Below are positions 22,901 to 35,572 of a stretch of 64,000 nt of DNA, piece after piece. Origin of the DNA: Pyrocephalus nanus (Eukaryota; Chordata; Aves; Passeriformes; Tyrannidae); NCBI GenBank assembly GCA_038380795.1, contig CM076277.1:2819501-2883500 (forward strand), in the 5' to 3' direction. The notes beneath the pieces are model-generated. The model searched no databases. It was given only the letters and a program-made list of their open reading frames with translations, and had not been told where the DNA came from. The translations under genes and the position numbers were made by a program. Positions within the stretch are counted from its first letter, which is position 1. Each line of letters opens with the position of its first letter.

Positions 22901-23690
22901 TTTTTTTTTTTCCTGATGGGGTCACTGAGATTGGTGGTAAATCTTGATACACCTGTCAAAATACCTTTTTTTTTCTCACAGACAGAACGTTTTGTATTAG
23001 ATGTTGCAGCATTGCTGTATTTTAATATGTATCCCTTTCTTTTGCCATTCTCTTAAGTAGTTGGAGGATGCAATTTTCAAATCTTTTATTGCACACACAG
23101 CCTTTTATCAAACTGTCTCCATAGCTGATGGCTTTTTTTTTTTTTTTTTGAAATCAGATTTCTTTCTGATAGGATGAGATCTGAAATGATTTGTTATGTT
23201 CCTTGCATTTTTCACTTCAGAAGTCAGGCATTGCTTTTTACACAGTTTCTGTGGGGCTTTTTGAGGCTTTTGTACTTCTTTTCTCCCCTTTTAATATCGA
23301 TTCTAATGTTTGTCAGACAGTTTTATTTCTGGCCTCTTTGTTCTCTGCTTTATTTGATCTTTCCTGTTGGTGCTTTCCTATGAGTTTTATAACTAAATTC
23401 CTTTAATTTCCAATTGATGTCTTTTCTTTAACTACTGTTGACACGGGAAAAAAGCAGAAGAAACATTATGGACTTTTATGCTGGTTTGACAGTCTAATAA
23501 GAGATAGAAAAAAGTACCATTGGAAGGGGGAAAGCAGCTCCTTGTTCATCTTACAGGCTTCTTGTAATTGAAAGAGAATGGAAAGAAAAATAAGAGAAAC
23601 ATCCAGGGAACAGCAGCAAGATGTGGATCCAGCCAAGCCAGACTGGCAACATAAACAAACTGCTTCACAAAGTGGATTTCTTCTTCTGGA
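19961..23690. other. Intergenic DNA, no gene recognised
   Basis: AT-richer than the flanks, with T-runs near 22,900-22,912 and 23,131-23,149. A minus-strand donor-like site (CCTCTG|GTAAGTTG) near 21,078 follows a short hydrophobic ORF but has no supporting partner. No repeat family was recognised. Confidence 0.4.
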
Positions 23691-23805
23691 ATCACAGAAT
23701 CTCCTGAGCTGGAAGGGACCCACAAGGACCATCCAGTCCAACCCCTGGCCCTGCACAGACACCCCAACAATCCCACTCTGTCCCTCAGAGTGTGGTCTAA
23801 AAGGA
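23691..23805 (-). mobile_element. CR1 LINE fragment, short
   Basis: The plus strand has 'ggaatcacagaatctcctga', 'gctggaagggacccacaagg' and 'accatccagtccaacccctg', the reverse complement of a CR1 3' end from a subfamily other than the 'gccatgggcagggacacc' type. Confidence 0.8.
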
Positions 23806-26032
23806 GAAGAGATGGAGTGACTTCCAGCAGTTCCTGGCTGTTGGTGGAAGGTGATATATGGTATATTTAGGTCTGTGGAGGGAGGGATCTCTTCACTGTA
23901 TTCCCATCAGAATTCAGAACCCTGTCACACACCAGGGTGAAATTCCAAGTACAATAATAGAGTCACTGAGCAGTGATGTGAAATATTAATGAGCAGTTTA
24001 GACAAACTTCCCCAGCTGCTGAGGAGGGTGGGATGGATCGTGCTCAGCTGGTCACGTTTACATTTCTCACGCTCTGCTTCCTTACTCCATTCCTTACAAC
24101 CCTCTTTGTTTTGGCTGTGTCTTCTCTTCATGCCACCGTGCTGAGGGTGAGGAGAGCAACCCAGGAGTCATGGAGGGGCTCTCATAAGTCATTTCTGCTG
24201 CACAATTTAATTCATGAAGTCTGTATTTACAGCACTGACATCTAACTGAGAGCCAGAGCCTTGGTGTGCTGTGCTCACATGCACAAGATACAGCAGGACT
24301 GATGCAAAAACCTCCCAGCCCAGGCAGGGCAGGCAGAAAAACAGGGGAAATGTCAGAAAACTATGAGATATTGCTAATAAAACTAGCCAGGATTGACAGA
24401 AGAAGGCTTGGAAACATCCCAGCCAAGCTGAGGTGCCGAGCTGGGGACAGCATCACATCCCTTCAGTGAGTGAGAGGGGCAGGGAGAGCTGACAGTGGGG
24501 GTAACAGACTGGGAAATGCCCTGGAAGGACAGGAATTACATGTGCTGACTCTGGAGCAGCAAAGCAGAAAGAGCTGCCCCTTGTTACAGGCATTTCAGCC
24601 AGGAAAGGCATTGCAAGATTGTTATTTTGCTTTCCGAAATACTGAACTTCCCCTCGGAAGGAAAATCAGCGAAGCCATCCCTCACCAGCGCCTCTCCAGA
24701 GCCCCCTTGGCTCAAGAGCTGCTCATTTGAAACCATTCTCACCTCTGTTTTCAAGGGCTCCCCAAGGAAAAGCTGAGTAGCAATACAACCTCTTAAAAGG
24801 ACTGTGTTTTCTGTGTAAGAGAACCAGGCCAGCCACGGAGAAATCGTTCCCCGAGGAGCAGGAACATCCTGAGTTCTTTCCTCCACATTCCCAAGAATCA
24901 CTGCCCCTGGTAACTCTTGCTATTGATCAGGCACAACCTCAATACATTCCTTACTTTCTCATTTAAGAGCCTAATTTAAGAACCTTATAACTCAGCTGTC
25001 GAGGATGGAACAAAGGAAGAAATGACAGGAATGTGTAACACTTGGGAATTCTGCTGGAAGATGCCAGAGCAGGTACCTTGGCAAGCCTGGCCTGACCCTC
25101 CCTGTAACCACAAATCCCAAAGCAAGAATAAATGGTTCACTCAACAAGCCCAGGGGAAAAGAGGTTTCCAGCATCTCTTCCTGTGACCTTCCTGTTCTCT
25201 TTAGATGGAGGAAAAGGAAAGGAAAATAAAGGATTTTATAAAATCATAATTTGTTTGCTCAGGAGATGATTTTAAATTCGGGTTCTTTTGCACATCTGCT
25301 GCCTTTCTTTAACTAGAAGTAACAAAATAGGGTTTGTTTTATGAAGCCTGGAGGTTTGGCCCGTGCCCCAGCTGTGCCAAACATCCACACAATTTGGGTT
25401 TAACCAGATATTCCAGTGCCCAGACTAATGGGCAGTGAAACACATCCTAAGTCCTCCTAAATCCTCACCTTCAGATGAGCCTCATCATCATGCAGGTGCC
25501 CAGGCTTAAAATTCAACTGATTTTTTTAAAGTTTGGGTTCAGATGAGAGACTTCTGAGATGAGCAGCCCAAAGCCAAGCCTGCCCATGGTCTCCTCGTCC
25601 CAACTCTGCCACATCATGCCCAGAGCAATGATTTACTGGAGCTCAGGTGGCACGAGGCCCCAGCCCTGCTCTGAGCTTCAGCAGCGCCCAGGAAAACAAA
25701 TGCTAGCAGAAAATAAGATTTCCTTGGAGGAGAAAGAAGCTGGCCCAGAAGTTTCCAAGCAGAACCTGCTCTGCAACTCAGGAGCTGTGGAGATATTCAG
25801 CTTGGAGAAAATACTGCAGGAGGATGTGCAGTTTTTCAGAGGGGGCTTGGGGAGATTTTGCTGCTTTTTTGTACAAATCCTCCAGTGTTTGGTGTGTTTG
25901 CAAAGCCCCTGCGTTGGTAGAGTGGCTGATGGCACAGTTCAAGTGCTTGCCCAAGAGAAGGAGCACAGGGGAAAACAGTGTGTGTGTGGAAAATCTTGAC
26001 ATTTCCTGCACAGCAATGGTTTGCCTGGGCTG

Positions 26033-26105
26033 AATAATAATAATAATAACAACAATAATAATAATAATAATAACAACAACAACAGTAATAGTAATAATAT
26101 TATAA
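26033..26105. repeat. AAT/AAC trinucleotide microsatellite
   Basis: An uninterrupted run of (AAT)n with blocks of (AAC)n and two G interruptions, 73 bp long. In the plus frame it reads as poly-Asn and in the minus frame as poly-Leu or poly-Ile; neither is a real protein. Confidence 0.95.
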
Positions 26106-27356
26106 TGTTGCCATGGTGGGGCACGCATGGACGTGCATCACTTCATTTACAAGAGCCCTCTAATGGCAAGGAGCAGCTTCAAAATGGGAGGAAAAGACTG
26201 CAAATTTTCACATGGAACTTTATTAATCTAAACTCATTTTGCAGGCAGGAAAACAAGACAATTTAACATAAATCCAACCCCACTCTGTGACTGCTCATTG
26301 CTTCTCTCTCTGCATTTCAGGTGGGACAACACGAGGTACCAGCAACTCAGCTCTGTGATTCCAAGCCCTGATAAGCAGCTGATCCCATGGGAACACTCCT
26401 AATCTACCCCCAGCAGTGTGCAAGGACACATCTCCTCCCTGGAAAGCTTTCCACAGGAAAGCTTTGGAACAGCCTCCAGAAATGCTGGTGCAATGCAGGA
26501 AAACTGAGTTTTGCTTCATTCTGCATCTTGTTGGAGAGTGGAGAGCACGTGCTGGGACGTTGGCACACGCATTGGCAGCACCATTCCAGCACTTCCAAAG
26601 GGAAGATCACTGCAGACAACACATCTCTGGGCTCCCAGCTACAGGCTGGTCATGGCTACCATGTTCATGAGGCTCTTTGTGAATAGACAGGAAACCCAAA
26701 TGAATGTCCCTCACCCTGAACTCATTGGTGCTCATTTGAGCTCTAGCTTTTTTTTTACTGGTAAAAGGAAGAAAATGGCAGGCTGCTTTGGACAAAACCA
26801 TGCAAGGTGTCATTGATGCACAACACAGCCAGGGCAGAATGATCTGTGGCTGGTTAAAATCGGTGGAATGGCAGGGTGGAGGCAAGGGCTCCCTGCTCCT
26901 GCAGAAATGGGAGCACAGCCCCCCAAATCCTGGGTTGCCTGAACTTGGAAACCAGTATGGAATCTGAAAAGCACCTTTTCATCCCAGTGCTCACAAATAC
27001 CTAAAGCAAAAAATGTCTCTGAAAGAGCAACACAACAATATTCCCCTTGAAAAGATCAAAGGGTAAAACCTCGCTTAAAAATGCTCCAGGTATTTCATGG
27101 CATTTTTCTTTCCATTCTTTTTTTTTTCTTGCGGAAAACCTACTCACTGAGCCTCGCCCTGAGCTGTCTCACACCCCCAGAAACGCCATTTCAGGGCAAG
27201 CAACCTGCTCGTGGCAGCATTTCACCCATCTCTTGCTCTGTGAAGCCAACCAAGCATCAGCTTTAGCCGTGCAGGAGCCACAAACGCCTCACCCCTGAGC
27301 TCTGCGGTCACTGCTGTGAGCGCTCCTGCAATCAGCACAATTAGACCAGGTTTTCA

Positions 27357-27377
27357 AAAAAAAAAAAAAAAAAAAAA
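27357..27377. repeat. A homopolymer run
   Basis: About 20 consecutive A. No transposon was recognised on its 5' side, so it is not assigned as a poly(A) tail. Confidence 0.85.
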
Positions 27378-28194
27378 GGTTGGCAGGCAACACCCCCAAA
27401 TGGCAGTGGGGATACTCTGCAGATCTGTCCCTGTCCATGCACCATGGCATTCGCTGAATTTCCAGCCCTGAACCTCCTCACTGCCGGAGGTTTCGTTATC
27501 TCATCTTTGGCTTTTTGACACTGAAGATCTCAAGGAAACGAGGGCTCAGATGCTGCTGATATTGGACACCAGCACCATCTGGTCCCTGTCCTTATTCACT
27601 CTGCATTAAAGACTAGAAAGCTTTCATGGAGTCAGAAGAAGAAAGAAAGAAAAAAAAAAAAACAGTGATATGTCATCTGGGATTCCTACTGTTTGCTGGT
27701 AATTAAGTTTGTCACAGTCTTGACAGAGCTGGGAACAATGGAGGGAATCAGAAAGAAATGGCAGAGGGAGGGAAAATATAATAAGAGTCACTCTGGAGCT
27801 GTTTCCTTCTGATTCTGTTGCCAAAGAAAATGATTAAAAGAAATAATGATATCTCCATGGTGTTTGCTCCCCAGTTCCACTCCAGATATAAATTCAGCCT
27901 AACAATTTGTCAATTTTTTTGAAGCTCAGGTAATGTCATTCCAATATTTACCAGGCTGCACACCAGTTCCTGGGGTTTCTATCAATTCAAATCTGGGCTC
28001 TGCCTCTTTGTCACTCCCTCTTTGTTGTTTTGTCCTAGTTTTATCCCATCTTTTACTTGCAGAGAGAAAATAAAGCTCATCCCAGCTCAGCAGCAGTGTC
28101 TCAGGTGCTGGGCTGAAGGGCATTTCAACAGAAGGACGTGCCCACCTGTATCTTCCTGCAGGAAAAAGGGATCACTGGAGTTCATATTCATCTT

Positions 28195-28350
28195 TTGCAG
28201 CTCATTTAGGTTGGAAAAGACTCTTAAGATCATCAGACACAGTGTGCAGGGATGCAGGCAGAGCTTTCCCTGGACACAGAAACCCAAACCAAGGGGCCAC
28301 AGGTTCCCCTGTGCAGCATCCAGGGCAAGGAGGGCCCTGCTGAAGGCAAA
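28195..28350 (-). mobile_element. CR1 LINE fragment, diverged
   Basis: The plus strand shows 'catttaggttggaaaagact' and 'cttaagatcatcagacacag', the reverse complement of the CR1 3' end. The rest is diverged. Confidence 0.65.
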
Positions 28351-28549
28351 GGGATGGTCTGTATAATCACACATCATACAATCACTGGGCTGTCTGCAGT
28401 GGAGAGGCAGTTTCAGGGCTGGGAAGGCTCATTTCCAGACAAAAGAACAGTCTTGGTACTGGAAGCACTTTATAAAGAAAACAGGAATGTGGGGAAGTCA
28501 CTGCAAATAATAACCCCAAGCAGTTCTGGAGTTGCTCTTGGCATCTGCC

Positions 28550-28645
28550 TGTCCATGGGTTAGTGGTGGGCTTGGCAGTGCTGGGTTAATGGTTGGACTC
28601 AGAAGTCTTTCCTAACCTAAACATTCCTATGATTCTGTGATTCTT
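28550..28645 (+). mobile_element. CR1 LINE fragment, last about 95 bp
   Basis: Plus-strand CR1 terminus: 'gcagtgctgggttaatggtt', 'ggactcagaagtctttccta' and 'acattcctatgattctgtga', with the terminal octamer-like repeats visible. Confidence 0.85.
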
Positions 28646-29568
28646 GCCTATTTTCCTTTCATTTCCTTGGCAGAATTATAAATATTTGCTCCTTAGTCCC
28701 TACCAAAACAACTGCAGCACTAAGGGACACCATGGGACTGCTGCTCTGATGCACTTCTTGTGCTTCCCCACCTCTTCCCAAACTGTTAAATCTGCAGAGG
28801 GTTCTCAGACTGGACTTTGCAGAGGGCCATGAAAATAGATTTATTTTGGAATATTTCCACTTGTCATTACAATTAATCACCAGAACCCAAGGAAAGGGAG
28901 CCCAGTTTATGAAAACATCAAGCAGGGAATGTGACTGCAGGAACCTGACAAATGGGACAGCAAGACAGAGAGATGGCTTAGAATAATCCATTTTCATGCC
29001 AGCTCCAGTAAAAAGAACAGAGAAGGACTGAGCAGCATCCTTCCCCATGACAACCCTCAGAGCATAATCATGGCCCTCATCTGAAACCTTGCAGTAGCTC
29101 CTCAGAACATTTTGGAAAGACAAGGACCGTATTTTTCAAACTCTGTCTGAAGCAGGAGACTCAAGAGAGCCCCTCTGCTGTGAAAAATAAATGCTCCTCC
29201 ATAAAAAAAAGTAAATCCACATTTTTCAAACCCAGCCTCAGCTCTGGACATGGACTTGGGAGCACATGGAATAATGTCATCCTGAGTTTTGCTCTGAGGA
29301 CACAATTCCTTGAGAGTAATTCCATCCCCTCCACCACGTGCCAGGTAGCAACAGGATCCTCTGGGATGCATCTCTGCGAGGTCAGAAACGTTATTAGGTG
29401 AGAGAAGGGGGGAGTGGCCTTTTTTTTCCAGCTCAGCAGCTGAGGGACATCAGAGTGGGACACACTGAGGTGTAACATCTACCACCAACCTCCTGCCACA
29501 GCACCCAGGAGAGAAGAGGGGAGCCTGGGTGTCCCTGCCCCAGGGAAGAGCCTCAGCCTTCCAGTTAC

Positions 29569-29688
29569 CTGTGAGGATGATGAAGAAGACAAAGAGGAGG
29601 AGGAGCCTGGTGACTCTCACCTTTGGCTCCATGGGGTGTCAGGCACAAGCAGATGGTTGAGTGAAACGGGAATTCGTTTGGAGTTTCC
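29569..29688 (-). CDS. Candidate first coding exon with hydrophobic leader
   Basis: Acceptor TTTCTTCTCGTGCAG ends at 29,689, the ATG at 29,632 sits in a good Kozak context (CACCCCATGG), and a donor (CTCACAG|GTAACT) follows at 29,568. The 21 codons read MEPKVRVTRLLLLFVFFIIL(T): a basic N-terminus followed by an 11-residue hydrophobic core, the form of a signal peptide or signal anchor. I could not find the next exon, which should start in phase 1. It may be the start of a small secreted or membrane protein gene running left, or a chance combination. Confidence 0.3.
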
Positions 29689-29699
29689 CTGCACGAGAA

Positions 29700-31899
29700 G
29701 AAACACATTTTGTGTCGATCCAAACCGATTTAGTTTTTGCATCCTGGCAGCAGAGCTGTGAAGACAAAACAAACAAATGCCCAAAAGTGCAGCCCTGCCT
29801 TGGTCTTTGTTGGGAAATAAGCTCCTAAGGCCCCCTGGATATGGTTTGGGGAAGGCTGCACAGGTTCTGGTGTTTGCCTCCGCTGTGGAGCTGCCAAGCC
29901 CAGGCAGTCCAGAGAAGGAAGCTCCAGAACTCCATGGCTCTTGGCCAGTCTTGGGAAAAGCAGGAGGAGATGAGGCAGTTTTCCTCTGAAGGCCTCACTG
30001 CCAGCATTCCAGGAAGCAGATGGTTGGTTTCTCCTCCTCTGCTTCCCAAAACCTGGGTCTCCATCTGCTTCACCCTCTGGGGGCTCCCATGGCCAGACCC
30101 AAAATGCCCCAAAGGGTTTTGTGACTGGTAATTCAAAACCTGTGAAAGCTCAGGAGTGTATTTGTGGGGGCTGGGGTTGGTTGGAAAGACAGAGAGAGTT
30201 TTGGAAGGGTCTTTGTTCTCACAAACCTTTCTTCACCTGCCTGCTGGTGACCAAGCTGGATGAGTCTTGTCCACACAGAGCACCCTCATTTCCCATGGTC
30301 AGAAAAAGCTCCTGCTGGGGGAAGAAGAATCACATTCCTTTGATTCCACCAACAGCTCATTGACCAGAAACTCCACCAGCAGCTCACCAGGAGAAAGCTG
30401 ACAGCCAAATTTCACTGTGAGTAAATCACAACCAGAAAAGTGTACAAATGGGATTCCCAACATTAATTTGGCCTCCTGAATAGTTCATTATCCAAGACAA
30501 AGTGTTTTCTGAACATCTCCCCAGCAGTGAGGCCCCCATGGGTCATGCATTTTAAGTGGATACACCAAAATCCTCTCCAGCATTCTCCAGCAGGGAAGCC
30601 CTCAGCTGGAATCTGCAGAGGGAGTGAGCTCATTGTTCCAACAGCTGAAATTTAATTTGTGCTTAATAATTAAACCCCCAAATAACAGCTTTCCTGTGTG
30701 AGCTGAACCATTAAATTGCAGAGGTGGATCTAAGCCTTTTTGCACTGGGTGGAGTTTACTCATGTGGAAATTTCCTGGTGCATCCTCCAGTGGAATTGTT
30801 GATGATGAAAATGAAGGAAAGCAAGCATCAGTTTTATAGCACTGATTAAAAATGTTTTTCTTCCCTTCCAGGCTACAAAAGAATTCATGGGTTGTTTGGT
30901 TGGGTTCTTTTATTTTAAGCCACTTGGCCCAAAGAAATTCCTTGTTGTTTGAGCACTGATGCACAGGACCTTTTTCAGAGACTCTGTTGGAACAGGAGTG
31001 ACTTTACAGAAGTCTATGGGGCTGTTAAAAGGAGTCTGTGATGCCCTCAGGAACCCTCTGATGGTCTTCTCCAGGGCCTTGTCCTCAGCCTCATCCACCA
31101 GGATGCATCAGCCAACCAAGTGCAATGGGACCAGGGTGCCAACTGCACCCCCTTCAACTCTAGGAAATCAAAGCAAATGGTCTTAAATATTGGATTTTCT
31201 CCTGTTCTTTGCTCCAGCTCAAACATCAGTGGTTGTTCAACACAGCCAAACACCTGTCCCTCAGTTTGGCTCAGGAATCTTGGCAGGATAAAACCATTGG
31301 ATGAACAGGCCTGCAGACAAGGCTTCCCATGAGCAGCTCCTCCTGGCTCTCAATCACAGACCTCCTTGTTAAATTTAAATAATTTAAAAGGCACAAGTAA
31401 GACCTTTCTGGGTGCTCACACCCCCAAATCTGAGTATCTTGGCTTGCTGAAAAAGTGCACTAATGAAATTGTAATGCTCATCCTAATTATGTACATATTT
31501 TCTCAGTAAATTTTGCACAGCTATAAATGGCCAAATAAATAATGAATGCCATGGAATAATTTATGTGAGCTCTGTTTCTTCCTTTACATGTTTTAATTAC
31601 TGATATGAACATATCTCAATGAATTATTGAGAGTCAGAGAATAAATAATATTAAAATTAATACGTCACCCATACACGAGAAGCAAAGTTCAAATAGATAT
31701 TTAATTCTACCAACACGCTGCAGTGTAATATTGCCCAGTAATTGGCAGCAGGAGAGGAAACATTCCTCCTGGCCAGTCTTAGCTCCATTTCTTCTGGGTT
31801 TTATTTGTGGTTTCAGTGTTGAAATTCAGCAGCTGGAGCTAAGGAGATGTTTTCATTATTGGACCTTGAGAGGGAACTATGTTAATTATCGTCACTATA
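29700..31899. other. Intergenic DNA, no gene recognised
   Basis: A 62-codon minus-strand ORF at 30,910-31,098 (with DEAEDKALEKTIRGFLRAS) looks somewhat protein-like but has no recognised family. Nothing else was supported. Confidence 0.35.
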
Positions 31900-31904
31900 T
31901 TAAT

Positions 31905-32112
31905 TCTTGGCTGTGAGGGTGGGCAGGCCCTGGCACAGGCTGCCCAGACAGGCTGTGGCTGCCCCTGGATCCCTGGAAGTGTCCAAGGCCAGGCTGGACG
32001 GGGCTTGGAGCAACCTGGGCTAGTGGAAGGTGTCCCTGTCCATGGCAGGGGGTGGCACTGGGTGATCTTTAAGGTCCCTTCCGACCCAAACCATGCTGTG
32101 TTTCCACAAGAC
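31905..32112 (+). mobile_element. CR1 LINE fragment, 3' end
   Basis: 'gtgggcaggccctggcacag', 'gaagtgtccaaggccaggct', 'gtggaaggtgtccctgtcca' and 'aaggtcccttccgacccaaa' follow one another as in CR1. 5'-truncated. Confidence 0.95.
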
Positions 32113-32730
32113 CAAAAAACCCCAACCTCCAACCTCAAGCAGTATCAGCAGCACTTCACACTCACACAGCTCGATGCAGTGAGAATCTCACAGCACTCGT
32201 AGGTTAATTAGTTAAGCTTCACAATGTGCCTGTGGAGCTACGTGTTGTCATCCCATCTTACACAGTAAACCAAAGGACAGGGATGTTCTGGGCCTCTAAA
32301 TGCAGTTGTTGCACAGTGGGAGCTGGTTTTGCAGCTGTGACCAGAGGTTGGAAACAACTGGGGGGAACTGGCAGTAATTAACGTTGCTGCTCGTTAGCGT
32401 GCTCAATTGCTTGTTTCTTATACACGTGCAGAGTAATGGTGTGTCATTTGTTAAAACTGGGGATTCCTCAAAGGTGCTGCTGTGGCCTCTTGCAGAACAG
32501 CCCTGGAGGGGCTGGAAGGTTTGCCCAGCAAGCTGTTTGCAAACATTCAGCAGAAACACGTGCCTGAAGTGGGATAATGAGTGTCTCCTGAATGGGTGGG
32601 TGCAGCCAGTGCCCTCATGGCCAGCAGGCACCTTCCAGCCCAAACTGTGCCCTTCACTGAGAGTGCCATGATGAGAACTCATCCTTCAAACCCCCTCCCT
32701 GTCCCTCTGTCAGCAAATCCATGGACTGTG

Positions 32731-33278
32731 TGTCATGGTTTCACCCCAGCCAAGCCCTGGCACCACTCACTCCCCCACCAGTGGGACTGGGGAGAGAACT
32801 GGGAGGGTAAAAGCTGGAAAACTCATGGGTTGAGGTAAGGGTAGGTTAATAGGACAAGCAAAAGCTGCACACATAAGCAAAGCAAAACAAGGAATTCATT
32901 CCCTGCTTCCCCTGGGCAGGCAGGTGCTCAGCACCTCCAGTGCTCAGTGGTTACTTGGGAAGAGCAACTCCATCACTCCAGGCCTCTCCTTCCTTCTTCT
33001 CCCCGCCACTTGATGCACTGAGCACGATGTCACCTGGCCTGGAACATCCCTTTGGTCAGCTGGGGCCACCTGTTCCAGCTGTGTCTCCTCCCAAACTGCC
33101 ACGTTCCCCCAGTTCCTTGCCACTGTGGCCACAGGAGGGGCAGGAAAGGCCTTGGCTCTGTGCAAACCCTGCTCAGCCATAACAGAAACATCTCTGTGTC
33201 ATCCACCCTGTGTTCAGCACAAACCCAAAACACAGCCCCTGGAAAGAAAGTCAACTGTCCCCCAGCTGAAGCAGCACA
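32731..33278 (+). mobile_element. ERVL-type solo LTR
   Basis: It starts 'tgtcatggtttcaccccagc', continues with 'ccactcactcccccaccagt', 'acctggcctggaacatccct' and 'cataacagaaacatctctgt', and ends 'cagctgaagcagcaca', the sequence order I know from avian ERVL LTRs. No internal retroviral sequence is present. CCATGG occurs close to both ends (32,719-32,724 and 33,279-33,284), but the left copy is six bases from the LTR start, so a target duplication is not proven. Confidence 0.8.
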
Positions 33279-33284
33279 CCATGG

Positions 33285-35572
33285 CTCCCTGAATGATGGA
33301 TTAATCAGCAAAAGCTCCATCCTAGGTGGGATGCTCACGGTGACATTGCCATCCCCACAGTTCCCCACAGTGCAGCCAAGGCTCATTTCACCACCAGGAG
33401 CTCCACTGGAACAACCCACAGCTCGCCCAGCTCCAAGCTGAGTGTCCATGGGCTGCTTCCAGGTGGCCACTGGCAAGAGCACAGCAGCTAAAAGCATCGT
33501 TTTCCCTGTCAGGAGCTGAACAGTGATTTAATCACTCATTAAATTAACAGCACGTGTGGAAAACGGGTCAGTGATTCAGATCCTCAGCCTGGAAAGCCCA
33601 AGTTCAAGACCTCGTGTGTGGAACTCCCTGGGGTCAGGAGTTGCTTGCCCAGAAAGAGGTGGAGCCTCTGATGAGGGGCACCAGAATTCCTGCAGCCCCA
33701 CCACGGAGCAATCCCACCCCAGGCTGGGCAAACACCTCCCTCCTGGCTGCACCCTGAGGTTTGCTTTGCTTCCCCAGGTGTGAGAGCAGAGGGGAAGGAG
33801 GGTAAAAAGCCTGGAGAAGAGGGAGCTGGGAGTCCATCCCCTTTCACCAGCTGGAAGCAGCACAAAATTCTGCTGTTTCCAGCACTATCTCCTAACCAGG
33901 ACGAGGTGAACTCAGGGAGAGGCACTTTGTTCTGACCCAGCCCAGAAATAAAGCCAAACAAGCAAAGGCACCGTTCTTGCCAGGCTTTTCTCCTGCACCC
34001 TGGCCTGCCAAGGGACAAAGTGTTCACTGAATCCTCAGCTAGCTCATGGAATACGAACTTTGCTTTATAAATGATAAATCAAGAAGGTGTGTGGTGTTTT
34101 TTTTTAAGCTACACCTTATCAGAGTCTCTCCTCCAGCACTTTCATGGGCAGGAATAATTATTTAGTGCTCACTGCATGTATAATGAATTTTCAGGCATAC
34201 TTGTTTGATCTATAGCCTTGGAAATAAAAATCCCATTAGTCTAACAAGCTCACCAATTATTTCCTGGGATCGTTGAGCCTATTCCAGTGAAGAAAGTTGC
34301 TTAAAATTGGAAGTGAATGGAGAACAGGGCAATATGTTGGTTTACAGAATAAAACATTTTAAAATAGTGTTTCACATCGTGTTGGGATGGGGGGAAAGAG
34401 GAGTAGAAAGAGCAGAGAACTTGTGTCTGCTTTAGCCAGGTGGATGTACCTGGAGGAGGAACTTGAGTTAAAATTAGAGAAGAAACACACCTAAATTTGA
34501 CTGAATTTAGATATTAACAACTCAGATGTCTCCTTCCAAACTAGTCACTCAAACTTTGAAGGTTTTATGTTTAAAAAGAAAGGCTTCTCCAGGAAACATG
34601 TCAGACATCTCAGTCCAGGGTGGCAAATAGCATTCCAGAAAAATTAGTTTTTCTCTCTCAGCTCCAAGGGAAGCCTCAAACACAGCAGTTTGCACTGGAG
34701 ACATATAGAGCTGGATGATGGAGAAGTTCTCCCCTCTGTGCCAAATCTCACCCAGTCACTGTGAGCTTCTGGGGGCTGTGCAGAAATGTCCCCCAAGAGC
34801 CACCCAGCTCAGCCCTCTCTAGACAGCAACCTCCAAATTCAACCTTCTGCCCTCCAGGGTGACCATCTCACTCATTCCACCGCCTTGGCCAAAATAAAAA
34901 ATGATAAAAATGGCTCTAAGGAGATGCCTGAGCTTCAAATGGCTGCCAGTAGCAAGCTGAGTCCAGCACACATTAATTAGGTGAAGGCAACAAGGGGCCA
35001 AATCCGAGGCAAAGATGCCCAGTGGAGTCTGCAGCATGGACAGGACACAACCTGTTTGAAAGGAGGAGAGAGCACAGAAGAAAAGTCAAAGCCCAACTTA
35101 ATTCAAGCTCTTCAGGACTCCTGGGAGATGTTTTTTTTCTGTGCTTAGAGGGGCAGAGGAGTTTTCCAGCAGCAGCAAAGGCAGGCAGTGATTAGAGAAA
35201 ATGCCTTAAATAGACACACACAACACTGGCATTTCTGACTTTCAAGCACTCCACTCTACACCAAGAAAGGTGGAAATCACTGCTCAGACATCCCTGAAAG
35301 ATACAAATTAAACAGACCCTGAAAACAGAAATATTTTGTCCTATGGGATGGGATCAGCAGCAAAAGTGAACCTTCCCAGGCAGAAAGGATGATGTGAGTT
35401 GGTCTAAGAGGGTAATGCAGCTCTGGGGAGTTATGGTCTTGTGCATGAAGAGTTTTGAGGGTTACACCCACAGCTGGCACCAAAACAAAACACCCAGGGC
35501 TTGTCCTCCAGATGCCAGTCCCACCCTGAGAGGGAGCACAGCCAGACAGTGCAAGTCCCTGTCCAAGCTTAC
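33285..35572. other. Intergenic DNA, no gene recognised
   Basis: Overlapping ORFs on both strands at 33.0-34.0 kb are shadows of a GC-moderate segment without a family match. The part at 34,050-34,700 is AT-rich. Confidence 0.4.

Larger units (their letters stand above)
23806..28194. other. Intergenic DNA, no gene recognised
   Basis: About 4.4 kb with an AAT microsatellite (26,033-26,105) and an A-run (27,357-27,377), but no recognised gene. ORFs are short and mutually overlapping. Confidence 0.4.

Noticed and set aside
25939..26128. Poly-Leu and poly-Ile ORFs resembling membrane segments
   Set aside because: They are translations of the AAT microsatellite.
28659..29123. 154-codon minus-strand ORF
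   Set aside because: No recognisable domain, composition unremarkable, no splice context; length within chance for the window.
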